Under the pieces are notes generated by a model, which saw only the letters and a program-made list of their open reading frames with translations, was not told the DNA's origin and made no database searches. Below are positions 1 through 7,913 of a stretch of 10,389 nucleotides of DNA, one piece after another; the first letter of the stretch is position 1, and each line of letters begins with the position of its first letter. The stretch spans positions 1 through 10,389 of the forward strand of contig JAGMCJ010000138.1 of assembly GCA_023129265.1 (NCBI GenBank). The letters run 5' to 3'. This stretch comes from Thermoplasmata archaeon. Lineage in GTDB: Archaea > Thermoplasmatota > Thermoplasmata > RBG-16-68-12 > JAGMCJ01. Position numbers and translations under genes: made by a program.

Positions 1-756
1 AAGACGACCACGCTCAACGCCATACTGCTCTTCATACCGCCTCAGATGAAGATCGTCAGCATCGAGGACACGAGAGAGCTCAACCTGCCGCACGAGAACT
101 GGGTTCCAACGGTAACCCGGGCCGGGTTCGGATCCAGGAATCCGGTCACAGGCAAGGCGATGGGAGAGATCGACATGTTCGACCTGCTGACATCTGCTCT
201 GCGCCAGCGACCGCAGTACCTGATGGTCGGAGAAGTCAGAGGAACTGAGGCCTACGTCGTCTTCCAGGCGATGGCAACGGGGAAGAGCGCATACACGACG
301 TTCCACGCTGAGGACGTCCAGGCGATGGTCCACAGGATGGAGAACGACCCGATAAACCTCCCGCGCGCTCTTGTATCCGCGCTGGACATCGTCCTGATGC
401 AGGCCCAGGTGAAGGTGGGGACCGACATGACCCGAAGGGTGAAGTCACTCACGGAGTTCATCGGCGTGGACCCAGAGTCGGATGAGCTGATAACCAACAC
501 GGCCTATTCGTGGAATCCTGCGGACGACACCTTCAACTACAGCGGGCACAGCTACGTCTACGAGAAGATATCCGTCACGAGGAACTGGTCACAGAAGCGA
601 ATGGAGCAAGAGGTCCGGAGGAGGATCGAGCTCTTCAAATACATGAAGAAGATCGGCCTCCAGAGGCACACGGAAGTGGCGAGAATCGTCTCCGCGTACT
701 ACAAGGACCCCGATGCCCTCTACAAGAAGGCGAAGGAGGTTCTGGCGAGAGGTTAG
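1..756 (+). CDS. Type II/IV secretion system ATPase, archaeal GspE/TadA/ArlI-like (5' partial)
   Basis: This is the C-terminal 251 residues of a hexameric secretion or pilus-assembly ATPase, which in this family powers assembly of type IV pilus-like filaments from the cytoplasmic side of the membrane. The frame is open from base 1, which falls at the Walker A lysine (KTTTLNA). Next come the Asp box (SIEDTREL, visible residues 20-27), the Walker B-type box (YLMVGEVRG, 73-81) and the His box (TTFHAED, 99-105). The tail (VKSLTEFIGVDPE, then a helical EVRRRIELFKYMKKIGL stretch) resembles archaeal family members. The N-terminal domain lies outside the window. An internal ATG at 46 is not the start, because conserved sequence precedes it. 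No TadC/ArlJ-type membrane gene follows, since the next gene is convergent, so this is the last gene of its unit. Family assignment is firm; whether it serves a pilus, an archaellum or another secretion machine cannot be told. Confidence 0.93.
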   Translation, partial: KTTTLNAILLFIPPQMKIVSIEDTRELNLPHENWVPTVTRAGFGSRNPVTGKAMGEIDMFDLLTSALRQRPQYLMVGEVRGTEAYVVFQAMATGKSAYTTFHAEDVQAMVHRMENDPINLPRALVSALDIVLMQAQVKVGTDMTRRVKSLTEFIGVDPESDELITNTAYSWNPADDTFNYSGHSYVYEKISVTRNWSQKRMEQEVRRRIELFKYMKKIGLQRHTEVARIVSAYYKDPDALYKKAKEVLARG

Positions 757-3700
757 ACCTCTCCTTCCGTCTCCTCTTCGGCGACTGGCTTCTTGATGAC
801 TTTCTTTTGAACCACGGGCCTGTCCACCGGCTTCTTGACGACCTTCTTCGGAACCGGCTTCTCCAGCTTCTCCAGCTTCTTCTCAGCAGGGGGGGCTGCC
901 GGAGGCGCGGCTGCGGGTTTCACGGGGGGCTTCTTTGCGGGCGGCTCCTTACCTGCTGCTGGGGCCTCTTCAATCTCCTCGAAGAGGGTACCGCACTTGT
1001 GGCACACCTTGGCCGTGACGGAGTTGAGCGTCCCACAGGACGGGCATGGGCGTGAGCCCATCTTCCTCATTTCCTCTTCTTCCCTGAGCCATTCCTCGAA
1101 GGTCACGAACGTCGGCTGCGTCATCCACCAGTCCTGGAATTCCTCCTCGCTGAGGGTTCTTCCAAGAGCCTTGTCGGCCTCAGCGCGGAACTTCGCAACG
1201 ACCTCGTCGTACTGCATCCTCATCTTCTCGCGGTACTCCTCCATCTCGAGCTCTCCGGTCGCGAACTCCACGCCGCACTCCGGACAGACCTTGACGCCGA
1301 TCGGGATCCAAGCTCCGCAGCTGCTGCACTTCGCCAGGTCCTTCTCGAATTCCACGCCGCACTTCGGACACTTCTCGCTCGACTCCGGGATGAAAGCTCC
1401 GCAGTTCCCGCATTCGACGAGTTTGCCGAGTCCGACGTACTTGAGATAGACGCTGACGGCAATGATGATGACGACTATGATTATGATTATGATGATCCAG
1501 AGCCAGAGCGGTAGACCGAGGAAGGGGGTCTCCCACCATGGAATCTCCTTCTCGACCCTGATTGTCACATTGGCCTCTGTTATGGAGACGATGTCGGTCG
1601 AGACCTCGATTCTGTATGTGCCCTTTATGTCGTCGGGAATCACGAAATCCGTGATGAGGAATTCGCCGCCAGAATCGGTCACAGAGTCCACGCTAGCTAC
1701 TGTGCCGAGAAGCTCAACGTGGATGATTATGCTGGGTATCGGATCCCTTGCATTTGTTTGGACACTACCTCGTATCCATATCGTCGTTCCGGGCTCGAAT
1801 TTCTGGTTAGCAGCGGGCTGGCTTATCGTTACGAAGCCCTCAGGCGGAACAACGAGCAGGGAGATCGTGACATCGTTGTTGGACTCGTTGCCCTCTGGGA
1901 CCTGGTCAGTCGCGTCGACGACGACTATGAGGTCGTACGTTCCGGTGTCGGGCAGACCATTCAAGACAGAGAGTTCGTAGTCGCTGTATGTATCGCCTCC
2001 AACGGACAAATCGGTCAGGCCTGCGATGCTTGGGTCGGCCGTGCTATCAATGTATGCATCGATGGCGAAAAAGGAGACAGAGCTCTGACCGAGGTTGTAG
2101 ACCCTGACGGTGAATGTGAATGGCTTGGCCTGTGTCACGTTCGGCGGGGTGCCAAGGCCCATGACGCTTGTCGAGTTCACCATGAGGTCTGGCTCGGAAA
2201 GAACGGACTTCGTGATCGATGCTTCGTTGTTATCCCAGTTGTAGTCCGTGTTCTCAATCGTGAGGTTCTCTGTGTAAGCGATTACCGTTATCTCATGAGG
2301 TCCTGACGAAGTGGCAATCCAGTCAACCGTGGCAAGGGCCGATCCACTGGACTGGATGATGGGAATCATGTCGTTGCCGATCGATGTCCCGTCGTCGAGG
2401 AACTCCACTCTGACATTCGTCGCCTCAGCTGAGCCGATATTGCGGATCTTCGCTTGAAGGGTTACCGACGAGAAGACTGGAACCTGAGTCGGGATAGAGA
2501 TGATGTCGACGACCGGAACCTCGAGGTCTGGCCAGCGGAACATAGTGACGACGTCCAGGTCGATGTTGTTCAGCTCGTTGACCTCATTGATCTTGTCATA
2601 CATGTCTACGAAGACGGAGACCTTGTTTCCGGCAGCGACCATTGTGGGTCCGCTTTCATTCCACCTGACCGTTGCGTTTCTCGTCCCGTTCGCTGGTACT
2701 TCGATTATGGCAACACCGATGTAGTAAACATCCAACGTCGATGGTTCATTCTCCATGATGCCATTCCCGTCGGGATCGATGTCGGTGGAGAAGAAGTACA
2801 CCTCGACGTTCCTCGTTGTGATCTTGCCATCATTATGAATGGCCGCGGACACATCCAGAGGCAAGTTGTACGGCTGGTCGTTCGAGATGCCGTTCCCGCC
2901 GATGAAGCTTATTTCCTCAATCCACAACTCAGGAGTAAGAGCCGAGAACACGAGCTGGATGGTGATGTTCGACATGACGTTTTCAGCTCTGTCCTTGTCT
3001 GGATAGTACGTTCCCTCAAGTGGAATATCCTTTGACCCGTTTGCCATGTATGTCCATGGCTCGTAGTGATCCACCACGAACCGTATCTGGGAAAGCGCAC
3101 GGTACAAGTAAGTGCCATTCGGGAGGATCACGTCTTGCACGAGGTTGCCCAGATCATCAACGGCCACGCTCCAGTTGAGCGTGTCCGAATCGAGGTGATA
3201 AAGCGTGAGGCTTGACGTCGGAAGCAATGCACCCGTACCGTCAACAAGCTCGATTGTGAGCCAGTAGTAGACCGAGACCTTGGCGTTTCCGACAATCATG
3301 TTGGTCCACCAGTCCTCGCCCGTAGGGATGTACGTCTCCACGTCCGTGAGCCAGACCCATTGGTCCCCGCCGAAGACGAGCTGCTTGTCCAGATCTGGAT
3401 CGGCGAAGGACACGTTCCTGATGTCGAAGTCAAGCGTGCCAACATCACCGTCATCGGTGTTCAGTGAGAGCGTAGCAACGGTCCAGAAGACCGTGTCCCA
3501 TATGTATGAGGTGTTCTGAGCGTAGATGAACACGACGTCCCCGGTGAGGTCCACGCCCTTGAGAGACACATCGAATCCCGTTGCCCTGATGTCACCGTCG
3601 AGCACCGTGTCCTTGAGGTCTATCCTCCCGTTCCCTCGAGTGAAAAGGGCTCCCTTTCCGTGGTCCGGCGAATCCAGGAGCACCCGGGAGTTCTGCTCGG

Positions 3701-6700
3701 CTATCAGCTCTCCGCCGTCCAGCACGCAGACGTTGAGAGGCCAGTTGTTGGCCATGTTGGTCTTCAGATCGCTGTTGATCAGTGTCAAGCTGCCTCCGTT
3801 CTGGATCTTCACGTAGTGCCTGTTGAAACTCGGCCCTCCCTGTGTTACCGTGAGTTCAGCGTTCATGAACACGATGTTGCCCGTGATCACGAGATTGTCC
3901 GTCGCTGAGACGTTCACGGAGTCCATTATTTTGTCAAACGACCAGACCGTTTGTGATCCTGTGTAGACCATGTACTGAGCGATCACCGTGTTGTCGTCGT
4001 TGTCGCTCTCTCTAATTGCATCGGTCGGGTCGACCACAACGGTGATTTCCCCGAAACCGGGACTCCCGGCTGGTGCCGACAATGGGCTTATGGCAAGGAC
4101 CGTGGCCCCAGGCACTAGAATCGCCGGGGACGTCCATGTTCCCACGGAAACGCCATCGATCCAGAAGGACACCTCGAAGATGTCGGCGTCGACCTGGCCT
4201 GCGTTGGATATCCAAGCATTGGCCCGGATGTTCTGACCCGCCGAAGGACATGGATCGTCCGGAGACACGTTGTCCGAGATCACGACGAGATTCGGAACAG
4301 GGACGACCTGGATGTCCCACGTCGCTTCGTTGTTGACCTCGCTGATCTCCTCCACGGTGTCCGTCGGATCTACGACCACCCGAATCGTGTAGTCGCCGAC
4401 CTCGCGGGGCGTCCACTGTGCATATACGAAATCAGCCTCGCCTATACCAAGTTCAAGTGAATAGGTGACCAGGTCGATGCTGTCCTGATCGACGAAGAAC
4501 TCAACGAAGAAGCTGTTAGTCACGGGAGCATTGCCTGTGTTCCGGATCATGGCCGTAATCGTCAAGGGGTTACCAGGATAGCCCTGACCCGGCGCGGATA
4601 CGAAGACCACGAGATCGGGATAGTAGGGCTCCACATATATGGGTAGCGTCAGCCTATTGTTGCCCTCATTTGACTCCTGAATGATTCCGCCAGTGTCGAT
4701 GGGCGGGTCAACATCAACGATGACAAGGTGGGTTCCCACTGTCGCATTGATCCATTCGGACGAGCAATTGGCTGAATTGTCGGCTTCCAGCAATGAGATG
4801 TTGCAGGAGGGCAAGATGTCCGAGCCGACCGTGAAGTCCACCCGAATGTCGATAGCAGGCCATTCACCCACGTTCGCAATCGTCGTATTTATGGTGACGT
4901 TGTTACCGACATGGATTATGGCCGGATCCGTCCAAATGAGCGTGGGCGTAAGGTCCGGCTCTGGGAGCACGAGGCCACCGAGATATATGTCCAGCACGTA
5001 TGTGTTGTCGGACTCGGTCATCGCTGGGTAGGGATTGAAGCTCATCGTTCCGAAGTTGGAATACGTCGTGTAAGTGGCTGTCGCATTGTAGTTCCCGATG
5101 AACTCGGTGTTTGGGAATGTGGGCTGCACCAGAGTGCTGTTCATCCACTCAGAGAGCAAGGGAATCCAGGCCTTCCCGTCTGGACCAGTTGTCTTGTAGG
5201 TCCCCACAGTCTTCCCGAGATAGTTGAGTATCTTTGCATTCGGATCATTGGCCCAGCCGTTGTCAGGATACTGGGGGTCAGATCCGTCACCAAGGAGTAC
5301 TACATCAACAGTGGCATTCTCGACGGGTGCTCCGTTCTCATCTCTGACAGTTGGAACGAGCCAGCGGTGGATGTAGAAAATCGCCTCGGAATCGATGACG
5401 AAGTAGTCCACATCGATCCAGATTCTTTCGAAGTAGACATTTGCCGCCGCCAAAGCATCATTGTAGAACGCTATGTCGAGATAGCGTAGCTCGTTGAATG
5501 TGTCCATTCCAGCGCCGTAGATGTCGTAGCTTGCCGAGACCTCATCACCAGGACCTGCGCGGGCAACGGGAACGATCGTTGTATCATGCAAATCCGGTAT
5601 TCCCTCCCGAGCCCACTGGACGGACCTAGTTCCATCATATGTAGGATCCGTGGAATAGGTCACCCAAAGGGTCGCGCTGGTCATCACGTAAGGCAGGTCC
5701 ATGTCGAACCCATCCACGTACATCCTCTCCAAGGGCTTGACGACGTACCTGACGTTGTCATCGAGCTGCAGGTTTGTCTCATCCTGTCCCGGTGTAGTCG
5801 TAGTATCCTTCGTCGGATGAATCGAGTCCGGCAGAGCCGTGCCACTTCCGAGGATTACGTTACCGTACGGCTGAAGGCATGGCGACCTCTGTGAGTCCGA
5901 AGCCGGGTTCTGGCTCTGATCAATCGTCATGTTGTAGATGTACACAATGGATGTGTCGTCGGCCAGGATGACGTTGTGCTGATAGTTATTGTTGGAGAAA
6001 TCAACGCCCACGTACGAATTGACTATCGTCATCTCCGTGCTCCCCTTCAGCGTGACATTGTACCTGAAATCAGGCCCCGCAGAGGCTATGTTCTCGTAGA
6101 TCTTCTCGATCCTCGAGTCGTACAGCTCGACTGCAGAGTCTGTGAAGGTCATCACCGGAGCATCGTCGTATTCGGCAGTGTCCCCAATATACGTACCCAG
6201 CTCCTGTATGGAGAATCCAGTTATCACGGAATCCCGCATCACAACAGAGGAGCCTCCATAGGCATTCAGCGTTCCCGGGAACTTAAGCTGGGAACCTGTG
6301 TCCATCAAGAGCTTTCCGTAAACGTGCATGTTGAGCTTAGGATAGCTGTTAATCTGATCCAGCCACGTCGAGACTGTGCTGTTCGTAAGATGAAGAGTAC
6401 CACCGGCAGGGCCTTGCTGAATGGTAAGGTGATGGACGTGGGTGACATCCTGTATGAATATCAGACCCCCATTCACAATCTCCAGCGTTCCAGTACCGGC
6501 AATCGTCACGTTTCCATCCACGCGATAGAAGACATTCTCCCACCTCTCAAAGGCGATGATGGTCATGTCCCCTTTCCAGTCAATCCAGGCTGCCTTGACC
6601 TCACGCTGGTCGAGAATTACCATCATGCTTCCAAGAATCATGGTTCCTACGATTAGAAAGCTCACGAATTTCATCATGAACCTCGAAAACTTCTTTGCCA

Positions 6701-6701
6701 T
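753..6701 (-). CDS. Giant CARDB-repeat surface protein with one C-terminal membrane helix and three cytoplasmic zinc ribbons
   Basis: This is a 1982-residue predicted cell-surface protein. Residues 1-38 look like a signal peptide (basic start, hydrophobic 11-30, possible cleavage near VKAA). The ectodomain, in order: beta-helix-like repeats (~40-310), a segment of unknown fold (~316-440), a carboxypeptidase-regulatory-like beta domain (~448-575), three CARDB-type Ig-like domains (~581-690, 694-800, 802-912; each starts near P-[DN]-L and most end near an E..NN-type motif), a second beta-helix-like block (~916-1120), another regulatory-like domain (~1140-1255), three more CARDB domains (~1256-1388, 1390-1500, 1503-1618) and a final Ig-like domain (~1620-1716). 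A membrane helix (1731-1755) follows. Inside are zinc ribbons at C1764-C1781, C1792-C1809 and C1886-C1903, then a Lys/Pro/Ala-rich tail. N-X-S/T sequons are frequent outside and absent after the helix, which fits this topology. CARDB is an adhesion-type domain; the role here, adhesin, receptor or S-layer-associated protein, is inference. Confidence 0.9.
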   Translation of the reverse strand: MAKKFSRFMMKFVSFLIVGTMILGSMMVILDQREVKAAWIDWKGDMTIIAFERWENVFYRVDGNVTIAGTGTLEIVNGGLIFIQDVTHVHHLTIQQGPAGGTLHLTNSTVSTWLDQINSYPKLNMHVYGKLLMDTGSQLKFPGTLNAYGGSSVVMRDSVITGFSIQELGTYIGDTAEYDDAPVMTFTDSAVELYDSRIEKIYENIASAGPDFRYNVTLKGSTEMTIVNSYVGVDFSNNNYQHNVILADDTSIVYIYNMTIDQSQNPASDSQRSPCLQPYGNVILGSGTALPDSIHPTKDTTTTPGQDETNLQLDDNVRYVVKPLERMYVDGFDMDLPYVMTSATLWVTYSTDPTYDGTRSVQWAREGIPDLHDTTIVPVARAGPGDEVSASYDIYGAGMDTFNELRYLDIAFYNDALAAANVYFERIWIDVDYFVIDSEAIFYIHRWLVPTVRDENGAPVENATVDVVLLGDGSDPQYPDNGWANDPNAKILNYLGKTVGTYKTTGPDGKAWIPLLSEWMNSTLVQPTFPNTEFIGNYNATATYTTYSNFGTMSFNPYPAMTESDNTYVLDIYLGGLVLPEPDLTPTLIWTDPAIIHVGNNVTINTTIANVGEWPAIDIRVDFTVGSDILPSCNISLLEADNSANCSSEWINATVGTHLVIVDVDPPIDTGGIIQESNEGNNRLTLPIYVEPYYPDLVVFVSAPGQGYPGNPLTITAMIRNTGNAPVTNSFFVEFFVDQDSIDLVTYSLELGIGEADFVYAQWTPREVGDYTIRVVVDPTDTVEEISEVNNEATWDIQVVPVPNLVVISDNVSPDDPCPSAGQNIRANAWISNAGQVDADIFEVSFWIDGVSVGTWTSPAILVPGATVLAISPLSAPAGSPGFGEITVVVDPTDAIRESDNDDNTVIAQYMVYTGSQTVWSFDKIMDSVNVSATDNLVITGNIVFMNAELTVTQGGPSFNRHYVKIQNGGSLTLINSDLKTNMANNWPLNVCVLDGGELIAEQNSRVLLDSPDHGKGALFTRGNGRIDLKDTVLDGDIRATGFDVSLKGVDLTGDVVFIYAQNTSYIWDTVFWTVATLSLNTDDGDVGTLDFDIRNVSFADPDLDKQLVFGGDQWVWLTDVETYIPTGEDWWTNMIVGNAKVSVYYWLTIELVDGTGALLPTSSLTLYHLDSDTLNWSVAVDDLGNLVQDVILPNGTYLYRALSQIRFVVDHYEPWTYMANGSKDIPLEGTYYPDKDRAENVMSNITIQLVFSALTPELWIEEISFIGGNGISNDQPYNLPLDVSAAIHNDGKITTRNVEVYFFSTDIDPDGNGIMENEPSTLDVYYIGVAIIEVPANGTRNATVRWNESGPTMVAAGNKVSVFVDMYDKINEVNELNNIDLDVVTMFRWPDLEVPVVDIISIPTQVPVFSSVTLQAKIRNIGSAEATNVRVEFLDDGTSIGNDMIPIIQSSGSALATVDWIATSSGPHEITVIAYTENLTIENTDYNWDNNEASITKSVLSEPDLMVNSTSVMGLGTPPNVTQAKPFTFTVRVYNLGQSSVSFFAIDAYIDSTADPSIAGLTDLSVGGDTYSDYELSVLNGLPDTGTYDLIVVVDATDQVPEGNESNNDVTISLLVVPPEGFVTISQPAANQKFEPGTTIWIRGSVQTNARDPIPSIIIHVELLGTVASVDSVTDSGGEFLITDFVIPDDIKGTYRIEVSTDIVSITEANVTIRVEKEIPWWETPFLGLPLWLWIIIIIIIVVIIIAVSVYLKYVGLGKLVECGNCGAFIPESSEKCPKCGVEFEKDLAKCSSCGAWIPIGVKVCPECGVEFATGELEMEEYREKMRMQYDEVVAKFRAEADKALGRTLSEEEFQDWWMTQPTFVTFEEWLREEEEMRKMGSRPCPSCGTLNSVTAKVCHKCGTLFEEIEEAPAAGKEPPAKKPPVKPAAAPPAAPPAEKKLEKLEKPVPKKVVKKPVDRPVVQKKVIKKPVAEEETEGEV

Positions 6702-6708
6702 GCTTATT

Positions 6709-6713
6709 CCTCC
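6709..6713 (-). promoter_or_regulatory. Shine-Dalgarno site of the giant surface protein
   Basis: GGAGG on the minus strand sits 7 nt before the ATG at 6701. It decides the start. A longer reading from a TTG at 6746 has no such site and would put 15 extra residues ahead of an otherwise normal signal peptide. Confidence 0.8.
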
Positions 6714-6751
6714 ATTAAGTATCGATGCTGGACACCTATCAAACAACGCGC

Positions 6752-6764
6752 AACCAGTATGGTT
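6752..6764. repeat. Short inverted repeat AACCA-gta-TGGTT in the leader of the surface-protein gene
   Basis: Perfect 5-bp arms are separated by 3 bp, about 36-48 bp downstream of the TATA-like element at 6795-6806, so probably just inside the transcript. It could be a small operator or a weak hairpin. Arms this short also arise by chance, so the functional reading is tentative. Confidence 0.3.
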
Positions 6765-6794
6765 CTAGACGCTTTTTGACAATAAGGTGCTTGG

Positions 6795-6806
6795 CATATA
6801 TATATG
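6795..6806 (-). promoter_or_regulatory. TATA-like promoter element for the surface-protein gene
   Basis: The 12-bp palindrome CATATATATATG stands out in the 150-bp gap between the coiled-coil gene and the surface-protein gene. With the usual archaeal spacing of about 25 bp, transcription would start near 6775 and give a leader of roughly 70-75 nt carrying the GGAGG site. Being a palindrome it has no polarity by itself; the minus strand is assigned because the gene downstream on that strand needs a promoter, while the plus direction leads only into antisense of the coiled-coil gene. Confidence 0.55.
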
Positions 6807-6851
6807 TTGTCCACCCAATTTCAGTCCACGTAATCGGTTCTGAAAATCTGG

Positions 6852-7901
6852 TTATTTCCGCTTTAGAATCTTGCGGACGGGTTTCTTCTTGGAGGTCTCT
6901 TCCCCGAGCTTGTGCCCGCAGGCGTAGCACATCACGGCGTCCGAGCTTATCATGGTCCCGCAGGCGGGGCAGGAAATCTCCTCTTCCTCGGCGGCCGCTT
7001 CCTCTTCCTCTGCCGGGGCCTCCTCTTCGGCGGGGGCCTCCTCCGCTTTCTCCTCGAGCTTGTGCCCGCAGGCGTAGCACATCATGGCGTCCGAGCTTAT
7101 CATGGTCCCGCAGGCGGGGCAGGGGACCTCGCCGGCCTCCTCTTCTGCGGGAGCTTCTTCTGCAGGGGCTTCCTCCGCTGGGGCTTCTTCGGCCTCTTCG
7201 GCGGGAGCTTCCTCGGGGATCTCCTCGGCCGTGACCTCGGCCTCGACCATCTCCCTGACCTCGACTTCCTTGCCAAGGATCGCCTTCTCCTTCTCCATCA
7301 GCTTCCTCCCGTCCTCGATGAGCTTCTGCTTGAGCTGACGGACTTCTTCTTCCTCGGCGGCGGTCTGCTTCTCCCTCTCCAGAAGCTCGTTCGCCTTCTG
7401 GATGTTGGAGTCGAGAACGTCTCTCAGCTCCTTCTCATTCCTCAGGTGGGCCTCTTCCTTGGCGAACACCTCGTCCCGCTTCGAGGAAATCTCGCTCTCT
7501 TTCCCAGCAAGTTCTTCCTCCCTGCGGAGGAGGTCCTCTTCGCGCGCGACGAGTTGCTCCTGCTTCGAAGATATCTCGGACTCTCGGCTGGCGAACTCCG
7601 CCTCCTTTTCGGAGGCTTCCGCGCTGAGTCTCTCAACTCTCTCCTTCTCCGCACGCAGCTCGTTCGTCTCAGCCTCAAGACTCTCCTTCTCAGAGTCAAG
7701 CGCCCGTTTAGCAGACTCGATCTCGTCTCTTTGCGTCTGCAATTGGGTTTTAAGCTCACTAAGCTCCGCTTCTTTCTTCCTGATAGTCTCTTCCTTCCCC
7801 TTGAGGTCCTGTTCGAACTTCTTGATGGTGTCGAATATGGACTCGCTACCAGTGGCCGAATCGGAAGCGGCTTCTTCCTCGGGAGACTCTTCTTCTGCCA
7901 A
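6852..7901 (-). CDS. Acidic coiled-coil protein with two C-terminal zinc ribbons
   Basis: I do not recognise a named family for this 349-residue protein. It starts at TTG (7901), read as Met, preceded by GAGGCGAT with an 8-nt spacer. Residues ~25-220 are a long charged coiled coil. Within it ESEISSK occurs at 107-113 and again at 135-141, a 28-residue (four-heptad) step. An acidic Ala/Pro/Glu linker (~222-258) leads to zinc ribbon 1 (C261, C264, C275, C278), a second acidic linker (283-309), zinc ribbon 2 (C311, C314, C325, C328) and a basic tail (KKKPVRKILKRK). There is no signal peptide or membrane helix, so it is probably cytoplasmic. It lies 72 bp downstream of the KaiC-like ATPase gene on the same strand; a weak TTATTTAT box at 7920-7927 is too close to the start to be convincing, so cotranscription is likely. 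A scaffold or adaptor role is inference. The two ribbons are almost identical even in DNA, and one linker is shared with the gene at 8847. Confidence 0.88.
   Translation of the reverse strand: MAEEESPEEEAASDSATGSESIFDTIKKFEQDLKGKEETIRKKEAELSELKTQLQTQRDEIESAKRALDSEKESLEAETNELRAEKERVERLSAEASEKEAEFASRESEISSKQEQLVAREEDLLRREEELAGKESEISSKRDEVFAKEEAHLRNEKELRDVLDSNIQKANELLEREKQTAAEEEEVRQLKQKLIEDGRKLMEKEKAILGKEVEVREMVEAEVTAEEIPEEAPAEEAEEAPAEEAPAEEAPAEEEAGEVPCPACGTMISSDAMMCYACGHKLEEKAEEAPAEEEAPAEEEEAAAEEEEISCPACGTMISSDAVMCYACGHKLGEETSKKKPVRKILKRK
6905..6973. repeat. 69-bp direct repeat, copy A (encodes zinc ribbon 2)
   Basis: It matches 7055-7123 at 68 of 69 positions, with an offset of exactly 150 bp. 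The single difference (6935 versus 7085) changes a Val codon to Met. It covers the complete C-X2-C-X10-C-X2-C ribbon of the coiled-coil protein. Confidence 0.92.
6992..7040 (-). repeat. 49-bp inverted repeat, arm 1 (acidic linker of the coiled-coil protein)
   Basis: Read on the minus strand, this segment is identical over all 49 bases to plus-strand 9315-9363. It encodes residues 288-303 (EAPAEEEAPAEEEEAA). Both genes read it in the same codon frame. It lies between the two copies of the 69-bp direct repeat. Confidence 0.92.
7055..7123. repeat. 69-bp direct repeat, copy B (encodes zinc ribbon 1)
   Basis: Partner of 6905-6973. Identity ends sharply at both sides, and the flanking acidic linkers use different codons, so this looks like a discrete duplicated or gene-converted unit of one zinc ribbon. 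Confidence 0.92.
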
Positions 7902-7905
7902 TTAT

Positions 7906-7913
7906 ATCGCCTC
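7906..7913 (-). promoter_or_regulatory. Shine-Dalgarno site of the coiled-coil zinc-ribbon gene
   Basis: GAGGCGAT on the minus strand matches the consensus GAGGTGAT with one change and lies just upstream of the TTG at 7901. It supports that TTG as the start; no in-frame ATG lies near. Confidence 0.65.

Noticed and set aside
845..885. Short tandem cttctccag-type repeat near the 3' end of the giant gene
   Set aside because: It simply encodes the LEKLEK part of the Lys-rich tail and is too short to treat as a separate element. No CRISPR-like spacing exists anywhere in the window.
510..1055. Plus-strand 181-codon frame spanning the convergent junction
   Set aside because: It overlaps conserved ATPase sequence in a different frame and then runs antisense to the surface protein's tail; its translation is low-complexity.
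5976..6656. Plus-strand 226-codon open frame inside the giant surface-protein gene
   Set aside because: Antisense to clear beta-repeat sequence, no recognisable domain, and no convincing start context. Several similar long antisense frames (for example 835-1449, 1719-2306, 2454-3035, 4911-5489) are the same kind of shadow.
6702..6746. 15-residue N-terminal extension of the giant protein from a TTG at 6746
   Set aside because: It lacks a ribosome site and would place a neutral stretch ahead of a normal signal peptide; GGAGG is correctly placed for the ATG at 6701.
6705..6851. Possible small RNA or terminator in the gap before the giant gene
   Set aside because: No stable hairpin followed by a T tract on the minus strand, and no tRNA-like or C/D-box structure. 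Only a TATA-like box, a weak 5-bp inverted repeat and the ribosome site are visible.
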